Notes under the pieces: generated by a model
What the model was told of the DNA's origin: nothing
What the model saw: the letters and a program-made list of their open reading frames with translations, nothing else
Database searches by the model: none
Made by a program: the position numbers and the translations under genes
Assembly (NCBI GenBank): GCA_015143295.1
Contig: CM026562.1
Coordinates: 6,734,639-6,798,638, forward strand
Direction: 5' to 3'
DNA length: 64,000 bases
From: Tetracentron sinense
Taxonomy: Eukaryota > Streptophyta > Magnoliopsida > Trochodendrales > Trochodendraceae
Shown: one piece after another, positions 23,089 to 35,974 of the stretch
Layout: each line of letters starts with the position of its first letter
Numbering within the stretch: position 1 is the stretch's first letter

Positions 23089-24144
23089 TATTACTGACAT
23101 GATTATGATGTTCCAGGGTAGGTCATTTTTTTTTGACAAAATGCACAAATCATGATTATTTGGACTATTATCGACATGAGTGCGATCTCCAGGGAAGATC
23201 AAGCTGGGTTTTTGACTAAATGTAAAAACATCGATTATTGCAAGACCACCAAACGAATTTGAACATCTACCTCTCCCTATCCCCCTCTTATCTCTTAGCA
23301 ACTGTACATTTTTGTGCTCTACCACTCACCGCCTAGACTATTTTAATCATTGTCTGTTGATCTTTCAGAATGATAAATTTCGCCTTTTCATGGCCTCTTT
23401 TTCATTTCCGTTCATTTCTTTTGGGGGGATAACTTATATGTGCTTCAGTTTCTTTTCTTTTCCTTTTTGTGGCTGTTGTTTTATTATAGTGGAAATATTT
23501 TCATGGGCATTTAAATTTTGGATAACTTTTTGTATTTTGGTAGTAGATGGAGAAAATGAGACAATCTATATAAATAGAATAAAAAATGAGAGCAACAGAA
23601 TAAATGCGTTTTGGGAAATATTGATACATTACCACTTGTTCCCTATATACTGTTTGATTTATCAGTTTTATCTTTTGGATCTTACATTTCGATGTCAATA
23701 AAATTTCCTCCCAAAATTTAATAGTTGGTCCATTCTCATCCTTGGTAAAGTTCATCTTGTTGTGATAGAATTGAACAAGTCCAAATAAGCTTTAGCTAAG
23801 GGATAAAAATACTAGTTTAATTTTTTTATTCTTCATTAGAAAAAGAACTCAAAAGCAATTTTGGGTGCCCGACTGATGAACTAAACCAAATAGTTATACG
23901 GGTGAAATGACACAAATTTTTAAATTCGCAGTAAAAAGATTGAGTCTCATTCCCTATGTGCAGGAGTTAAGTGGAGTAAACATATGCAGTAGAAATTGTT
24001 TGCCTCAAAATTGATTGATTAGTCATAATGGCTTGAAGCGGGTTCCATAGATCAACTGTATAGAGTTTTTACTATTGTATGTATTACCTAGTGTGGTCCA
24101 AGGTTCCTCTGGGTAGATTTCAGGAATCTTTGTTTGGTATTGGT
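23089..24144. other. Intron 1 sequence, nothing recognised
   Basis: AT-rich DNA. Open frames at 23312-23755 on both strands are low-complexity and show no domain. Around 23160 the phrase GATTTGGACTATTA of the hAT target flank recurs in part (ATTTGGACTATTATCGACATGA), a short local duplication. Confidence 0.5.
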
Positions 24145-24335
24145 GGATAGGAGCATAGTTCAAAAACTCAACGAGTCACCCGAGCAACTCGGCCGAGTTA
24201 CTCTAATCACCTGAATTTCGAGTTGAGTCTCCTCAAAACTCGAAGAAGGCATTGTTTGCCGAGTTACTCGGCGGACTAGGTCGAGTCGAGCCGAGTTTTT
24301 CGACCTATCGGACTAGGTCGAGTCACAGAAGGGTA
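24145..24335. repeat. ACTCGGCCGAGT-rich repeat
   Basis: CGAGT/ACTCG occurs more than ten times in 190 bp, often in palindromes such as ACTCGGCCGAGT and GTCGAGTCGAGCCGAGT. The left boundary CATAGTTCAAAAACTC resembles the CATAGTTCAAAATATCG tip of the element at 33646, so this may be one end of another hAT-type element. The other end was not found. Confidence 0.6.
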
Positions 24336-24463
24336 TTTTTATCGTTTTGTAAATCTAAACTCGAATGTCACACAATTTTTGCATCATATTCTTTTGGGTC
24401 TACAAAGATAACCTACTATGACTTCTATTAAACCTAGTTTATAGGTTTTGAGGCTGGAAATGT

Positions 24464-25450
24464 CGCGCCCCAAAATCTTACCTTGGTCATAATAGGACCT
24501 TGAGGTTTGAGACCGTCAATGTCGCGTCCCAAAATCCCTCCTTGGTTATAATGGGACCTTGGGCCGTGACACTGCTTAATTCCATAATATGCAAGACAAT
24601 ACTAAACGCGAGTCTCCAAAAATGACAATAATAAAATTCGATATATACAATAAACCATCCTGCATGTTCTTGACCAAATCAAACATATTCCACAATGTCG
24701 ACATTAACCTGATACCTATATAAAATGTGAACCTAAGCAACACCAACTAGAAATAACAAGTATCTATTACAATCCTCCAAAATTAAAACATGAGTTCAAT
24801 GATAAGGGAACTGGTCGAGGTCCCTAGCTCCCTCCTCGGGAAGCTCACCTTCTTCTCCTTCCTCTAAATACTGCTCCTCAATACAAGGCTCAGCAGCTAA
24901 CTCCGGCTCTATACTTGCCGAAGACAACAGCCTAACTGAGTACAAAGCACTCAGTGTATATAAAATTCAACCAACAACATAGTATCACCTGTACATATTC
25001 AATATCATAATTCAAGACATATTACATAATCAGAGTGCGGAAAACAGATGAACATATCGTATCATATCATCGCCTTGACTAGTGTACTTGTGAGACTCTT
25101 GGACTTATGAGATATATGTGTTTATGAGACTGTAAATACATGGATATTCTTATGAGCAGCGTACCAATACATGTAGTCCTACATAATCATGTCTTTACCA
25201 ATACATGCAGTCCTACATGGTGTACCAATACGTGCAATCCTACATTATCATTTCCTTACCAATACGTGCAGTCCTACATAGTCACTTCTTTACCAATACG
25301 GGAAATCTTACACGCTTGCACGTGTCCTTGTGAGACTCTTAACTTACCACACATGTGAACTTGTGCATGAGTGTCGTAATTAACATTAGAATCGGTCAAC
25401 CTTTAGATTCCAATCCTCCATTAGGAACTCCACCAAGGTTCATTACTCGA
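24464..25450 (-). mobile_element. Truncated reverse-oriented copy of the 9960-12121 LTR family
   Basis: The complement of this segment follows the 3' part of the solo LTR at about 11270-12121: GAGAATTCTC, then a TAATTGCGACACT/GTCGTAATTA region, ACACATGTG, TTTTTGGAGACTC, and the terminal ATTTTGGGGTCG. The LTR terminus is present twice in a 60-bp duplication (TGTCGCGCCCCAAAATC at 24464 and TGTCGCGTCCCAAAATC at about 24523). A local CCAATACATGCAGTCCTACAT repeat (about 25163-25310) has four or five copies. The 5' part of the LTR is missing. Confidence 0.75.
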
Positions 25451-26070
25451 TGATTAGAGAATTCTCGACCTGGAAGACTCCCTCTAAGTTAATGGCCTAC
25501 CCGAATGTTGATCACCAATCCAATGGAAAATGTATTGAAGAGAGGATAATGGTATGGTTCATAGTTGCATTTTCTGATGGAAAGTATAGTTCACACCATA
25601 GTTATAAAGTTATGTCTCGGAGTTTCCCTACTTATGATGTGGCGGAGGATTTTGAACTCTTGGGATATCTTGCTCCTTTTGTGAACTTAAGAGGATCATG
25701 CCTACAAACTCAAAACTGCAACTGCATTTTGACGTACTTAATTTTGCTTCTACAACCTGGAAACTTACAAGGCTAGTGCGTTTAAACTTTAAAGTGATTT
25801 TTCTGCCACCCGGCACTTCAGTTGTTCATGATTATATCTCGTATCACTAGCAGCTGTACTGTATACTTTTCTTGCTTGATCTTACTCTTGGATCGCCATT
25901 CTTATATCTGAATCCTGATCTGCTATGTAGTGGAGGTTCTGAAATTGTTTGCTGGAGAAGAATGTGCTATATCTGACTAAGCTCCATTTCTGCTCATAGC
26001 ATTTGAAAATATTCAAGTTACCTGTCTTAAAATGTCATTGTTTCTGATTTCTATGACTTTTTTACTGCAG

Positions 26071-26385
26071 AGACAAGCTGCGGGGAAGGATGTATTTCAG
26101 TTGTTTGCTGAGAAGGTGAGGGACCATAAGGATCTCGTATCTAGATGGGCTGTTTTACAGGAGACACGGGTGGAGTATTTAAGAGGGAAAGATTTTGTTA
26201 AGTTTATGAGAAATCATCCAGAGCTCAAGGAAGTTCTAGAATCAGATGGGAATTTAGAAATAGAAGATATTGGAAATGTTCTACTGAGGAAGAATCTTTT
26301 AGTGCGATGTGATCGTGTGGTGAAAACTGTTCGTCCTGGGAAGAAGAAGTTATCTACCTGGCCAGCACATTTAGAGATCTTCCCT
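26071..26385 (+). CDS. SEC62: SEC62 exon 2
   Basis: It encodes residues 33-137, the cytosolic domain: RQAAGKDVFQLFAEKV, RDHKDLVSRWAVLQETRVEY, then VLLRKNLLVRCDRVVK and WPAHLEIFP. Acceptor TTTACTGCAG|A and donor CCT|GTAAGG are clean; 105 codons, phase 0 at both ends. Confidence 0.95.
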
Positions 26386-26940
26386 GTAAGGTCTCCCTTA
26401 CCCCTGTAAGAACAGGAGAATGTTTTGATTTTAACTAGGAGCTCTTGTTCCCAAAAGGAGTGACCATGTTTGTTCTTTCCTTTAATGTTACTCTCCTCTA
26501 AAGAGCATCTGGACCACCTGATGACCTGAAGATTCTGGTTGCACTGCATCACTTTTGTGGTGACGTTATTTAAACCATTTATAATCATTGCGTATGTGGA
26601 GCAAAACTACTTATTAGCATACTCATATCGCTGTTGGGTTGTAAAGGGCAATATCATCCTGGGTTCAAGGCCTAGAGGGATTCAGTTTTGGTTCTATTAT
26701 AATTGCAGCTTACACTTGAGAGAGGAACAGTAGTAGGGCTATAATATGTTTATATTTGTTGTGGTCATGCTTAGTCTTATATTTATTTTCTGCAATATAT
26801 GTACCACTTGTCATCAAGTTATGATATTAGAACATAATAGTGTTTAAAAACTTGATTACTTTTTGCCTATGTATCAATTGCTACATGTCTATTTTAGCTC
26901 ATTGTTTATGTTTGGTAGTTGTTGCAAGGATTAAAAATAT

Positions 26941-27183
26941 GGTTTCAGGGGATGTATCGGTCCCAACCGAAACCTATGCGTAACGATTTCGGCTTTGGAC
27001 GGTACATATAATTTTTCTTTTAAAAAATTAAATTAAAAAAAAAACAAATGAGTTATATAGGAACCAAATCTACCAAATATAAAGTAATGGGAAGCGACTC
27101 AAAGACAAAGTAGCAAACACAACTACAATTACACAATGAATGAAAACATAAATAACTAATAAACGATACGTATCGCCCGTTTC
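26941..27183. repeat. Possible small member of the GTATCGG repeat family
   Basis: The left edge (GGATGTATCGGTCCCAACCG) and right edge (AACGATACGTATCGCCCG) carry the same GTATCGG/CCGATAC words as the large element at 33646-35966, around an AT-rich core. No clear target duplication, so this is only a suggestion. Confidence 0.4.
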
Positions 27184-27189
27184 CTCTCC

Positions 27190-27910
27190 CTCCAGATCAA
27201 TCAAGCAATTGCCTCAAAAGTAAGGCCCATACAATCGATAATGGTGCCTCCAACTCTTGCACAATCCATCAATATAAGAAGTCTAGGAAGGACCAAGGGA
27301 ACGTTCAAGAGACCCCCAAGAAGAAAGAAAATGCCTGAAGCAAATGGACAATGCAATAACAGGTGATCAACAGATTCCTCAATCTCAAGGCACATGAGGC
27401 ACCTATTAGCCAACCTCCACGCTCTACTCTACAAGTGGTCGCATGTGAGGATCTTATCCAAGGATGCTGACTAGAGAAGGATATTTTAGATGGAACACCG
27501 GCGTTCCACACAAATCGATATGGAAAGGGGAGACTAGGGGTAACATACAATGCCTGCACAAAGAATTTAATTGAAAATCAACGATTATTATCTAAACATA
27601 ATCGAACGTCCCTATAGGAGGATGAAAGTTTGACCGACATGAGTCGGTTAAGCAGACACAGAAGATCAGAAATCTTCCAATCGTTGAGATCTCGTCTCAA
27701 CCTTGGAAGCCAAACATGAGCATCCCCCAACATTCCAAGCAGAAAGCTAGAGAGGAATGCCTATCATAGGCAACGGAGAATAAATTCCTAAACCCACCCG
27801 AGAGGGGACTGCACTCAATTTTTTACAAGAATGTAGGCCAATCAGGTGGCTGAATGCTTGTGCTAGATTCTTCTAGAGCCTACCTCAGTGAAGCTGAGGG
27901 AGGTTTTGGA
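27190..27910 (-). pseudogene. LINE ORF2 C-terminal fragment (zf-RVT region)
   Basis: Read leftward: WLPRLRRDLNDWKISDL, then FPYRFVWNAGVPSKISF, then CLMCLEIEESVDHLLLHCPF. This is the zinc-binding domain downstream of reverse transcriptase in plant L1-type LINEs. The reading frame changes around 27470 and no RT catalytic core is attached. It sits opposite in direction to SEC62. Confidence 0.8.
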
Positions 27911-28592
27911 ATCATTGACCCCCCTCCTCTTTTCAAGGGACCTTTATAAAAATATACAAAATTTGGGAAGATTATTTTGTACAAATTTTGTGTAAAACAG
28001 AGAAAGAGATTGGATGGCTTGGGATATTGCTCATTATTGCTTGGAAAGGCAAATGATCATATTAATTGGAGATTTTTTTTTCTCTTGAGCAATGTTTTGG
28101 CGAGAGATGGAGGAAGTTATGCCTCTTGACGGATCCTTTTTCCATTCTTATCAATGGCATGTGTAACGACTTCTTTGTTATTTTAGAGGCCTTCACCAAG
28201 GTGACCTCTCTCCATCTCCACCCATTAGTGTTTGTGCTAAGGTTTAAAAGTACGGTGTCAGTGTAAATTTTTATCACTACGGAAATGGAAATATTTCGTT
28301 TAAGTCTAGAAACATTGTGAAAATTGTGTAAACATAGGAAACATTGGAAATTTGAAATAAAATTTTAAGAAATGGTTAATTAAGTATAAATATACATTTA
28401 GAATTCATTATATGATGAAACACAAGCACATAGAGGAATAAATATGATATTCATTTCAATTGTTATGAGTTACCTCACATATCTGAAACTATAATGCTAA
28501 AGGTGCACATAAAGGAATGTTTACAAAGTAATATTACATCCCTAAAAAGAAAAATTGCATAATATAACTTCTATAAATTATCTAGTCATGAT

Positions 28593-29038
28593 CATAGTAA
28601 CAAAGTTCGGATTTGGGAATTATTCGGCCGGGGTTAAGTTCGAAAAAAAAGGGAAAAAATCTGCAAATTCGGGATAAGTTCGGATAGAGTTTTATCCTTC
28701 TATCAATTGGCGACTTCAGTCAAATGGAGATTTCTTAGTGTGAAATAAGTCTCGGGTTTTTAATAATAATTCTATTGCTAATAGAAAGTTCATTTTGCCC
28801 TCATTCTTATTTTAGAATTCCGAATAAGCATGAACAAATAATTTGTGAAAAATCTTCCTTCGGAATAAGTTCGGCATAAGTTCGGAATAATTCGTTTGTT
28901 TGGAAATTATTCGTGAATAATTCGTCAGTTTGGGAATTATTCGTTAGTTCGGGAAAAGAAGTCTTTTTAAATGTTACCTCTTAAAAAATGAATAGTTCGG
29001 GAACAATTCGGGAATTATTCGAGAACTTTGTTACTATG
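28593..29038. mobile_element. hAT-type MITE, GAATTATTCG family, copy 1
   Basis: 446 bp with inverted ends CATAGTAACAAAGTTCGG and CATAGTAACAAAGTTCTC, flanked by GTCATGAT (28585-28592) and GTCATGAC (29039-29046), an 8-bp duplication with one mismatch. Subterminal GGGAATTATTCG and AAGTTCGG repeats occur at both ends. Copy 2 is at 41461-41786. Confidence 0.88.
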
Positions 29039-30199
29039 GTCATGACTTGTAACCATATAGAGTTCCAATTTAACTCGAAGTCGTCATCCCTATCTCTAAT
29101 CTGGGAGCAGCTCCTCAAAGAGAGGCCGACTTAAAAATTAGCTTTCAAAAACGTGAGCAACACAATGACGAATTCCTGGGGAGTTGACATCCATTATTCA
29201 ATAATATGGAAATTTGGTTATGCAAAGTTCCTACTATAGCTAGTGGCAATGCTGTGCCCAACACTTGTGGCTCAGGTTTTAAACTTTGGTTTTGGTATAA
29301 ACTCCACTCACCTAGTAAGTGAACATTTGGTGAAAATTTATAAAGTCTAGAGATCTCATAAAATTTTGGAAGCTATGGGAACATGATTGCATTGATATTT
29401 TAAGAAATGATAAAAAAAATATCAATAGTTCAATACACACTCAAAACTCATTTTATAACAAAAAAACAACCATTTAAAATAAGAATGGGAGATAATTAAC
29501 ATTTGGTATAAGTTGTGGTGCATTTTTGATGCTTTAAAAGTCAATGTTACATGATAAATAGCCAAAGGTCATGATTGCAAAGTAATACATCACAAAGGAA
29601 TATAATAGAGCACATCACATAAATCATAAGACTTGCATCCACTTATGGTTACAATGTGGCTTTGAATATTATTTTTTAATTTACTTACTGTCTTTTAAAC
29701 TGCATAAAATGTATATGCATGTGTTGATCTTGAAGGTCCTTAATTTGTATTTTGTTTTAAATGTAAATCTAATCAAAATATTATTTTCGTTCAAATATTA
29801 ATACAAATATTTTGACATCTTAATGGCAAAAATAATTTACTAATTGTAACTACCCATAACCCATTGGTCCTTTGTCACTAATTATTGGCAATTACAAATG
29901 TAATGGACTAATGGGTTACCCCATAAAATATTTTTCTTCATTAATAATTCATATATTATGCTTAATTTCAGTTATTTGTATTAAAAATAATAATTGCAAA
30001 GGGTTGCCATTGTCCTTAAAACTTAAAAATGGGCTTAAAGCTGAAAAAATGGAGAGTTAAGAGTTTTACACACTTGGATATTAAAATGTTATTATCGGCT
30101 CAACATTTTTCACACATGTTGACCAAAAAATTTATATAATTTAGGAAGTAACATTTCAGTAAGAACAGAGAAAATGCACCGAAACATTAGGAAGCGAGT

Positions 30200-32235
30200 A
30201 AGGAAATACTGTAATTCTAATGTTGTTGGTAGATTTGTCTCGGGACCTATGGAAATGGAAGCTTTCGTAGGATATATTAGGAAATGTGTTGATGTTTTAA
30301 ACCATGGTGTTAAGTAAACTCCTAAATAAAGTGGAGAACCTCAATCTTATAAAAGGATTTCAAGTGGAAATGAATAGGGAGCCTTCAGTTTGCAGGTGAC
30401 ACAATCTTTTAAAATAAAGCTAGCAAAGAGGTGATACTTAATCTCAAGAATAGAGTCAATAGACAGGTTGGTGCTTTAAGGTGATATCCAGATTAGAAGG
30501 TTAATTTGTGAAAATGTAGCTTCGCATGCTTTAATTGGAGGAAGATGAGGTGAGCGCTTTGCTGTTTCCTTGGAATGAGATTAGTTATTTGGCCATTTAG
30601 ATATCTTGGTCTTTCTCATCAGGCAAAACCACAAGATATAATTTTCTGGAACCCCAGTTGTGGAAAAGGTTGGAAGAGAATTGGCACAATGGAAGAGAAG
30701 CTACATCTCCGTGTGAGGGCGGATTGCGGTTAATTAAATCAACCCTTTTTAATCTCTCAAACTATTTCTTACTTTCAATTTCCTCAGCAAGATGGCAAAC
30801 AATTTAAGACAAATGCAAAGAAACCTCATTGAGGAAAGTGGTGAGAAGATAAATATTCATTTTGTTAGTTGGAAAGAATTTTGTAGTTTGTACTTTCTAG
30901 GAGGAATGCTTGAATACTGAGAATATAATGGGATCATCTTTTTCATTTTTCATTTTTTTTCTTTATCAGCAACGGAGATATTTTATTAGAAAGGAGAACT
31001 AAGATTATACAAACTCAAAACCTTACCCAATATGAGAAGGGGTAAAAAGAAGACAAAAGGTAATTGACTCTTCTTGGTCAATGGTTGTGTAGAATTCCAT
31101 TGAACCTAATTTGGTTTTGGTGATACAAGATAAGTATGGTTTGAATTATAACGCGTAGTTTCTATCCTCAATCGTAAGGTTAATCTACGTTGTTTTTGGA
31201 AATCCAATAGAAATCTCCTTCTGCTTTTCATTTCCTTTGTTCTTTTGGAAGTCAGGTCCAAAACCACAATTAATTCTGTTAATACCTTCTGGTAGATAAT
31301 ACATTTATTTGGAGTTTCCTCATCTTTATAAGTCGACACTCTCTAGAAATGCTTTCATATTTAATATCGCTAACACCTCTTTGTTGTGTTTTAAGAAATG
31401 TGGACTTGGATGAGTTCACTCTCTTGTGATCCCTAGCTCTCCCCGGGTACTTCTTCATCTTTCAATATATATTTGTCTATATTATCAATACAAAAAAAGA
31501 AATGTGGACTTGGATGAGTTAGACATCTCTCATTGAACAAATGCCTTTTCCTCTTCCAAGTCCTCCAAAATAATTATCTATCCTTCTTCCACCCATTCTC
31601 ATTTTCTTTATAAGATCGTTTGAACCAATAGCCCCTCCCCTCCAAAACTAAGCATTTCCCTTGATGGTTTGCTCCAAAGAGGAAGGAAAAACAAATCCCT
31701 CTCCTTGCACATTTCATGTTGTATATAAGGGAGGCAGAGTCAATTAGACACCTCTTTTTTCCATTGGGGTCTGGCATAGTCTATAAATATCTCATTCTTT
31801 TGAGTGCCAAGAATGACATGGTCCTTGGACAACAAGCGGCTTTTTTCAGTAAGATCCTTTTTGCAAGCTTTGCATTCGGGCCCTAATTTACTGTTTCCTC
31901 ATCAGGCTGTGTGCTTTCCGATGGTTCCATCCAAAGTTTCTTTCTTCTTCTGGACTGTGGTGTTAGATAAAATCTTAACTTTCGATCATCTTATGAATGG
32001 AGGATGTTATCCGACATTAGATGCCTCATTTGCCTTTTAGTAGAGGAGTCCGTGGATTACTTATTGTTGCGTTACCCGGTGACGAGAGAGGTTTGGTCTT
32101 ATTTCATTTCTCATCTTAGCGTCTCTTGGATATTTCCTAAATCCTTTCACAGCTTCTTATCTAGTTGGCTGGCAGTATCATTTTTGGCTCTTGTAGAATA
32201 TTTTGGTTGTTCCTTCCAGGGGCTATAGCTTAGTC
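30200..32235 (+). pseudogene. L1-type LINE ORF2 relic, 5' portion
   Basis: Three-frame reading gives RT pieces (about 30330-30760: NLIKGFQVEMNREPS, later QWKRSYISV and GRIA, the segment that follows the catalytic core in plant LINEs) and the zinc-binding region (31800-32200: VPSKVSFFFWTVVLDKI, CLICLLVEESVDYLLL). Frames are broken many times. At 32235 the relic is cut by an LTR-type element; its continuation is at 38535. Confidence 0.8.
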
Positions 32236-32889
32236 TGTGACGCCCCGAACCAGTGCCTAAGGAATCCTGTTCCAAGACACGTGCTCGTTTGTCATTACCA
32301 CGTAAGTGGAAGACTTTACCCGCGAAAATGCGGGAATTTTCAAACTTTTATTCAAAAGCTTATATAAACAATAACAACTGGTCATCACAATAATCCATCA
32401 TAAGCAAATGCATTATTTCACTTGCTACGGTAGACTTTACTTTTGGCTCCACTAAAACGCCAGTATGCTTTCTAGAATCTATCACGCGTAGCTCCTTGCC
32501 AATCGGCAATCACTTCAAAATCTAAAGATATAAAATGAGAGGAGTGAGCTATAGAGCCCAACAAAATGCATAATTCATCTAGACTATTTTCCACATAGTA
32601 ACAATCATCAATAACAATATAGCATTTCAGTTCTATTCTCATATTATAATAATATATAATATTGTAATTTGTGACCCAAGGTCACTCAGGGCTATTTTAC
32701 CATATCCGAGAATCCCAACCTTCAAATATTTTCTATCATCAAGTTCATCCAATCATTGTCCACAACACCAGGTTACGGATCACACTCTATCCTTGAGTCC
32801 ACAGACTCCATTATCAACCAATCAGGACTTCTCCGATTATAACCAATCCTTGGGTATATCGACCTAATTAACCTTAAATCTTTATTTTC

Positions 32890-33637
32890 CATAACCCGGG
32901 CCTTAACCCGATAATTGTCAGGAACAGAACTCTTCTGACATATCACACTTTGCCAGGAACAACACCTCTGACATAATACTTTATATTTTCCCTCCGTGGG
33001 AACACCGACACACACAATCACATTTATCAGGAAACACATTTGATCGCCAGGATACACATTTGATCGCCAGGAAAATGAAACTCATCTGATAAGCCAGAGA
33101 CGCACCTCTGACTAACAGGAAACACCTGATCTATAGGAAACACCTGTCTATCAGGAACACATCTAACATATTACTCTGCTAGACATATCACCTTTGACAT
33201 GACACCCTTGTCAGGCAACACATCTGATAATCAGGATACACATCTGATCGTCAGGATACACATCTGATCGCTAGGAAACCCACTCATCCAACTTGCCAGG
33301 AAAATGAAACTCATCTGACAAGTCAGGAACGCACCTCTGACTAATAGGAAACACTGACTACCAGGAACACATTTGACAATAACACCCTTGTCAGGCAACA
33401 CATTTGATAACCAGGAACACATCTGACAATCACACCCTTGTCAGGCAACATATCTGATAACCAAGAATACATCTAACACATCAGGAATTATACATCTGAC
33501 TTGCCAGGAACACTCATCTGATTACCAGGAAACACCTCTGACAATACAACTCTGCCAGACAAAACACCTTTGACAGTATAACCCTGTCAGACAAAACACC
33601 TCTGACATCAAATCTTGTCAGGCACAACACCTGTCAC
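32890..33637. repeat. Short irregular tandem array (CAGGAACACATCTGACA-type), left part
   Basis: Variants of CAGGAAACACCTCTGACA and CACCCTTGTCAGGCAACACA recur roughly every 20-40 bp, more than 20 times. The array resumes at 35975 after the hAT-type element, so one array was split by that insertion. Function unknown; no coding frame. Confidence 0.85.
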
Positions 33638-34117
33638 ATTAAATCCATAGTTCAAAATATCGATACGTATCGGCCGATACGTACCGGTTTTTCAGCCTAC
33701 CGATACAGAGATACGCCGGAATGAAAAAAATACAGCGTATCGCAGCCGTATCGGACGTATCGGTGCGTATCGGTACCGATACGCACCGATACATGCAATA
33801 CGCTGCGATACGCAACTGTTTTACGGTTTTTTTTTTTTCTTTAAGTATCGACCGATACTGTTCTAAGGGAGAGATTAAAAAAAAAAAGGGAGAGCTATTG
33901 ATATTTCCGAAATTTCGGTCAAAATCTTTAAAAAGATTCGACACTGAGGAAAAAAACCTAATTTTTTTCGTTTTTTTTTATGCTGTGATTTTTTTTTGTG
34001 AAATCCTATAGGGTTTCACTTGTCTGTAACAGAAAAAGGAAAAAAAAAAAGAGCAAGAAGGAAGAAAAGAGGAGAAAGGAGGAAGAAGGAGAGAGGAGGA
34101 AGGAATAAGAACCTGTA

Positions 34118-34185
34118 GCCGACGCCGTCGCCATCGCCGTCGCCGTCGCCACCGTCGCCGTCGCCATCGCCATCGCCGTTGCCGA
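34118..34185. repeat. GCCGTC/GCCATC hexanucleotide repeat
   Basis: About eleven tandem hexamers of GCCGTC, GCCATC and GCCACC type, a sharp GC-rich island in AT-rich DNA. It follows a purine-rich GAAGGAGGAAGAAGG tract. Confidence 0.9.
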
Positions 34186-34429
34186 GGGTGTCTCCTCTTC
34201 CCCTCTTCTCCTCTGTTCTCTTTTTTTTTTTTTTTGATACTGGATCTTGATGTTACGATGGGTTATGAATTAGGAAAGTGAACGGTCTTTTACGACAAAA
34301 GACCCTAAGTATTGATTAATTACCAAAAGGTAATTATTTATAAATAGTTTTTTTTAAAAAAAAATTTTAAAGACCCCTCCCTTACATTACTATTATGCCT
34401 TTAAAATATTTCATAACCTCATAAATCCC

Positions 34430-35045
34430 CATAACAGTTCTTGAACTATGGTTAATAAGTTTTAATCACTATGGTTAATTTTTTTAAAAAAAAATCAAGA
34501 TTAGATGCTTTAACCTCAAGGGTTATTGAATCTTAACCATAATTAAAGGGAGTTAAAGGTAACACGTTAAATTTTTTTTTCCAAAAAACTAAGGTTAGAT
34601 GCTTTAACCCTAAGGCCTAAGAGTTAGTGAATCTTAACCACAGTTAAAGGGAGGGACACATTAATTTTTTTATTTGTTATTTCTAAAAACAAAGGTCAGA
34701 TGCTTTAACTCTAAAGGTCAGTGAATCTTAATCATAGTCAAAGGGAGTTAAAAGGGGACACATCATTTTTGTATTTTTTTTCTAAAAACCAAGGTTAGAT
34801 TGTTGAACCCTAAGGATTAGGGAATCTTAACCACAGTTAATAGGAGTTAAAAGGGACAGTCAATAGGTGTGATTGAACTCTCCCAAGGTTTTTAAAAAAA
34901 TAATAATAACAGTAACCCTATTAAAAAAATCACACCCACTTTGCCAACGTGTCCCTTTTAACTCCTATTAACTGTGCTTAAGATTCACTAACCCTTGGGG
35001 TTCAACAATCTAACCTTGGTTGTTTTTTTTTTTTTTAAAAAAAAA
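34430..35045. repeat. Nested palindromic MITE copies inside the hAT-type element
   Basis: Four right-arm-like blocks (GAATCTTAACCACAGTTAA plus AGGGACA; about 34520, 34630, 34725, 34815) are followed by an inverted left-arm block (34930-35030: CGTGTCCCTTTTAACTCC, TTAAGATTCACTAACCC, CTAACCTTGGTTG). The core matches the MITE at 20251-20609. The serial blocks suggest internal amplification. GTGATTGAACTCTCCC (34870) matches the outer arm of that family. Confidence 0.75.
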
Positions 35046-35974
35046 CTAACTCTATTAAACTTGTAATCACCTAAACACCACTCAATAGATATAGAAGTCC
35101 TGCTTGTTTACATTTTTTTTTTATCGATAAAAAGTAATTTCATTAAAAACTAAGGATTCACAAATAGTGAATCATAAAGAGCCCAAACAAACAGAGTATA
35201 GACTAACAACTAACAACTACCAAATAAAATTACAGTCATCCTGCTTGTTTACATCGAAAATAAAAAATAAAAAAATTGAACAAAAGCCCTGCTTGTTTAC
35301 ATAAAAAAAATAAAAAATTATATTTACATCCACTTCACAGTCAAATAAAATTACAGTCATCTTCGTTTGATCTTGATGTAGGGTCTTCGATAATTCAACA
35401 ATTTCCTCATCTTCCCATATTGATTAAGTCCTGAAAAAACATCGAGCTTGTCAATTACAGATAGAAATAAGTTTGGAAACTAAATTGCTAAATTTCAATT
35501 AGTTATCAACTTTAATGTGTATTCATAAATTCTTTAGATATCTAAAACAATTAAAATGGATAATCATTGAAATGTTAAGTATAGATAACTTAAATTTTCT
35601 ACTCTAAGTTGATATATACTAATGATCATTAATTCTAGATTATATTTCTTATACTTGGTTGACTATTGTTGGTATTTTCATGCATATTTATCAACGCTCA
35701 CGTCTTTTTTAACTTATAAATTTTTTAACTCTCATATGAATGATTATAAATGTAGTTGAAGGTCTTCATTTAATTTGTTTTTACCTTATATTTACATTAA
35801 AAGAGGTTTTATGCAAGGTATCCAAGTTTTTCCTTGCGTATCCAAGCTTTTTTTAGCGTATCCTGAATTTTTACGCCGTATCCAACCGATACGGTACCGA
35901 TACGCCGATACGTATCCTATTTTGGGCTGACCGATACGGTGACCGATACCGATATTTTGAACCATGATTAAATC

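Larger units (their letters stand above)
20844..26070 (+). other. SEC62 intron 1 (5.2 kb)
   Basis: GT-AG intron. Apart from the elements listed separately (22585-23080, 24145-24335, 24464-25450) it is AT-rich with no gene. A short open frame at 25450-25776 has no recognisable domain. Confidence 0.8.
33646..35966. mobile_element. 2.3-kb hAT-type non-autonomous element (GTATCGG family)
   Basis: Inverted ends CATAGTTCAAAATATCG and CATGGTTCAAAATATCG, flanked by perfect 8-bp duplications ATTAAATC (33638-33645 and 35967-35974). Both subterminal regions are dense in CGATACGTATCGG-type palindromes, as expected for transposase-binding arrays. Inside are a GCCGTC repeat, a nested palindromic repeat (34430-35045), and three copies of CTGCTTGTTTACAT at 35101, 35242 and 35289. 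No transposase frame. A second, reversed and more decayed copy is at 42975-44217. Confidence 0.92.

Noticed and set aside
26032-26409. Open frame 26032-26409 as a complete small protein
   Set aside because: The conserved Sec62 similarity runs only from 26071 to 26385 between a good acceptor and donor; the ends are intron.
32890-33637. CRISPR-like array
   Set aside because: Eukaryotic intron, irregular unit length, no constant repeat with unique spacers.
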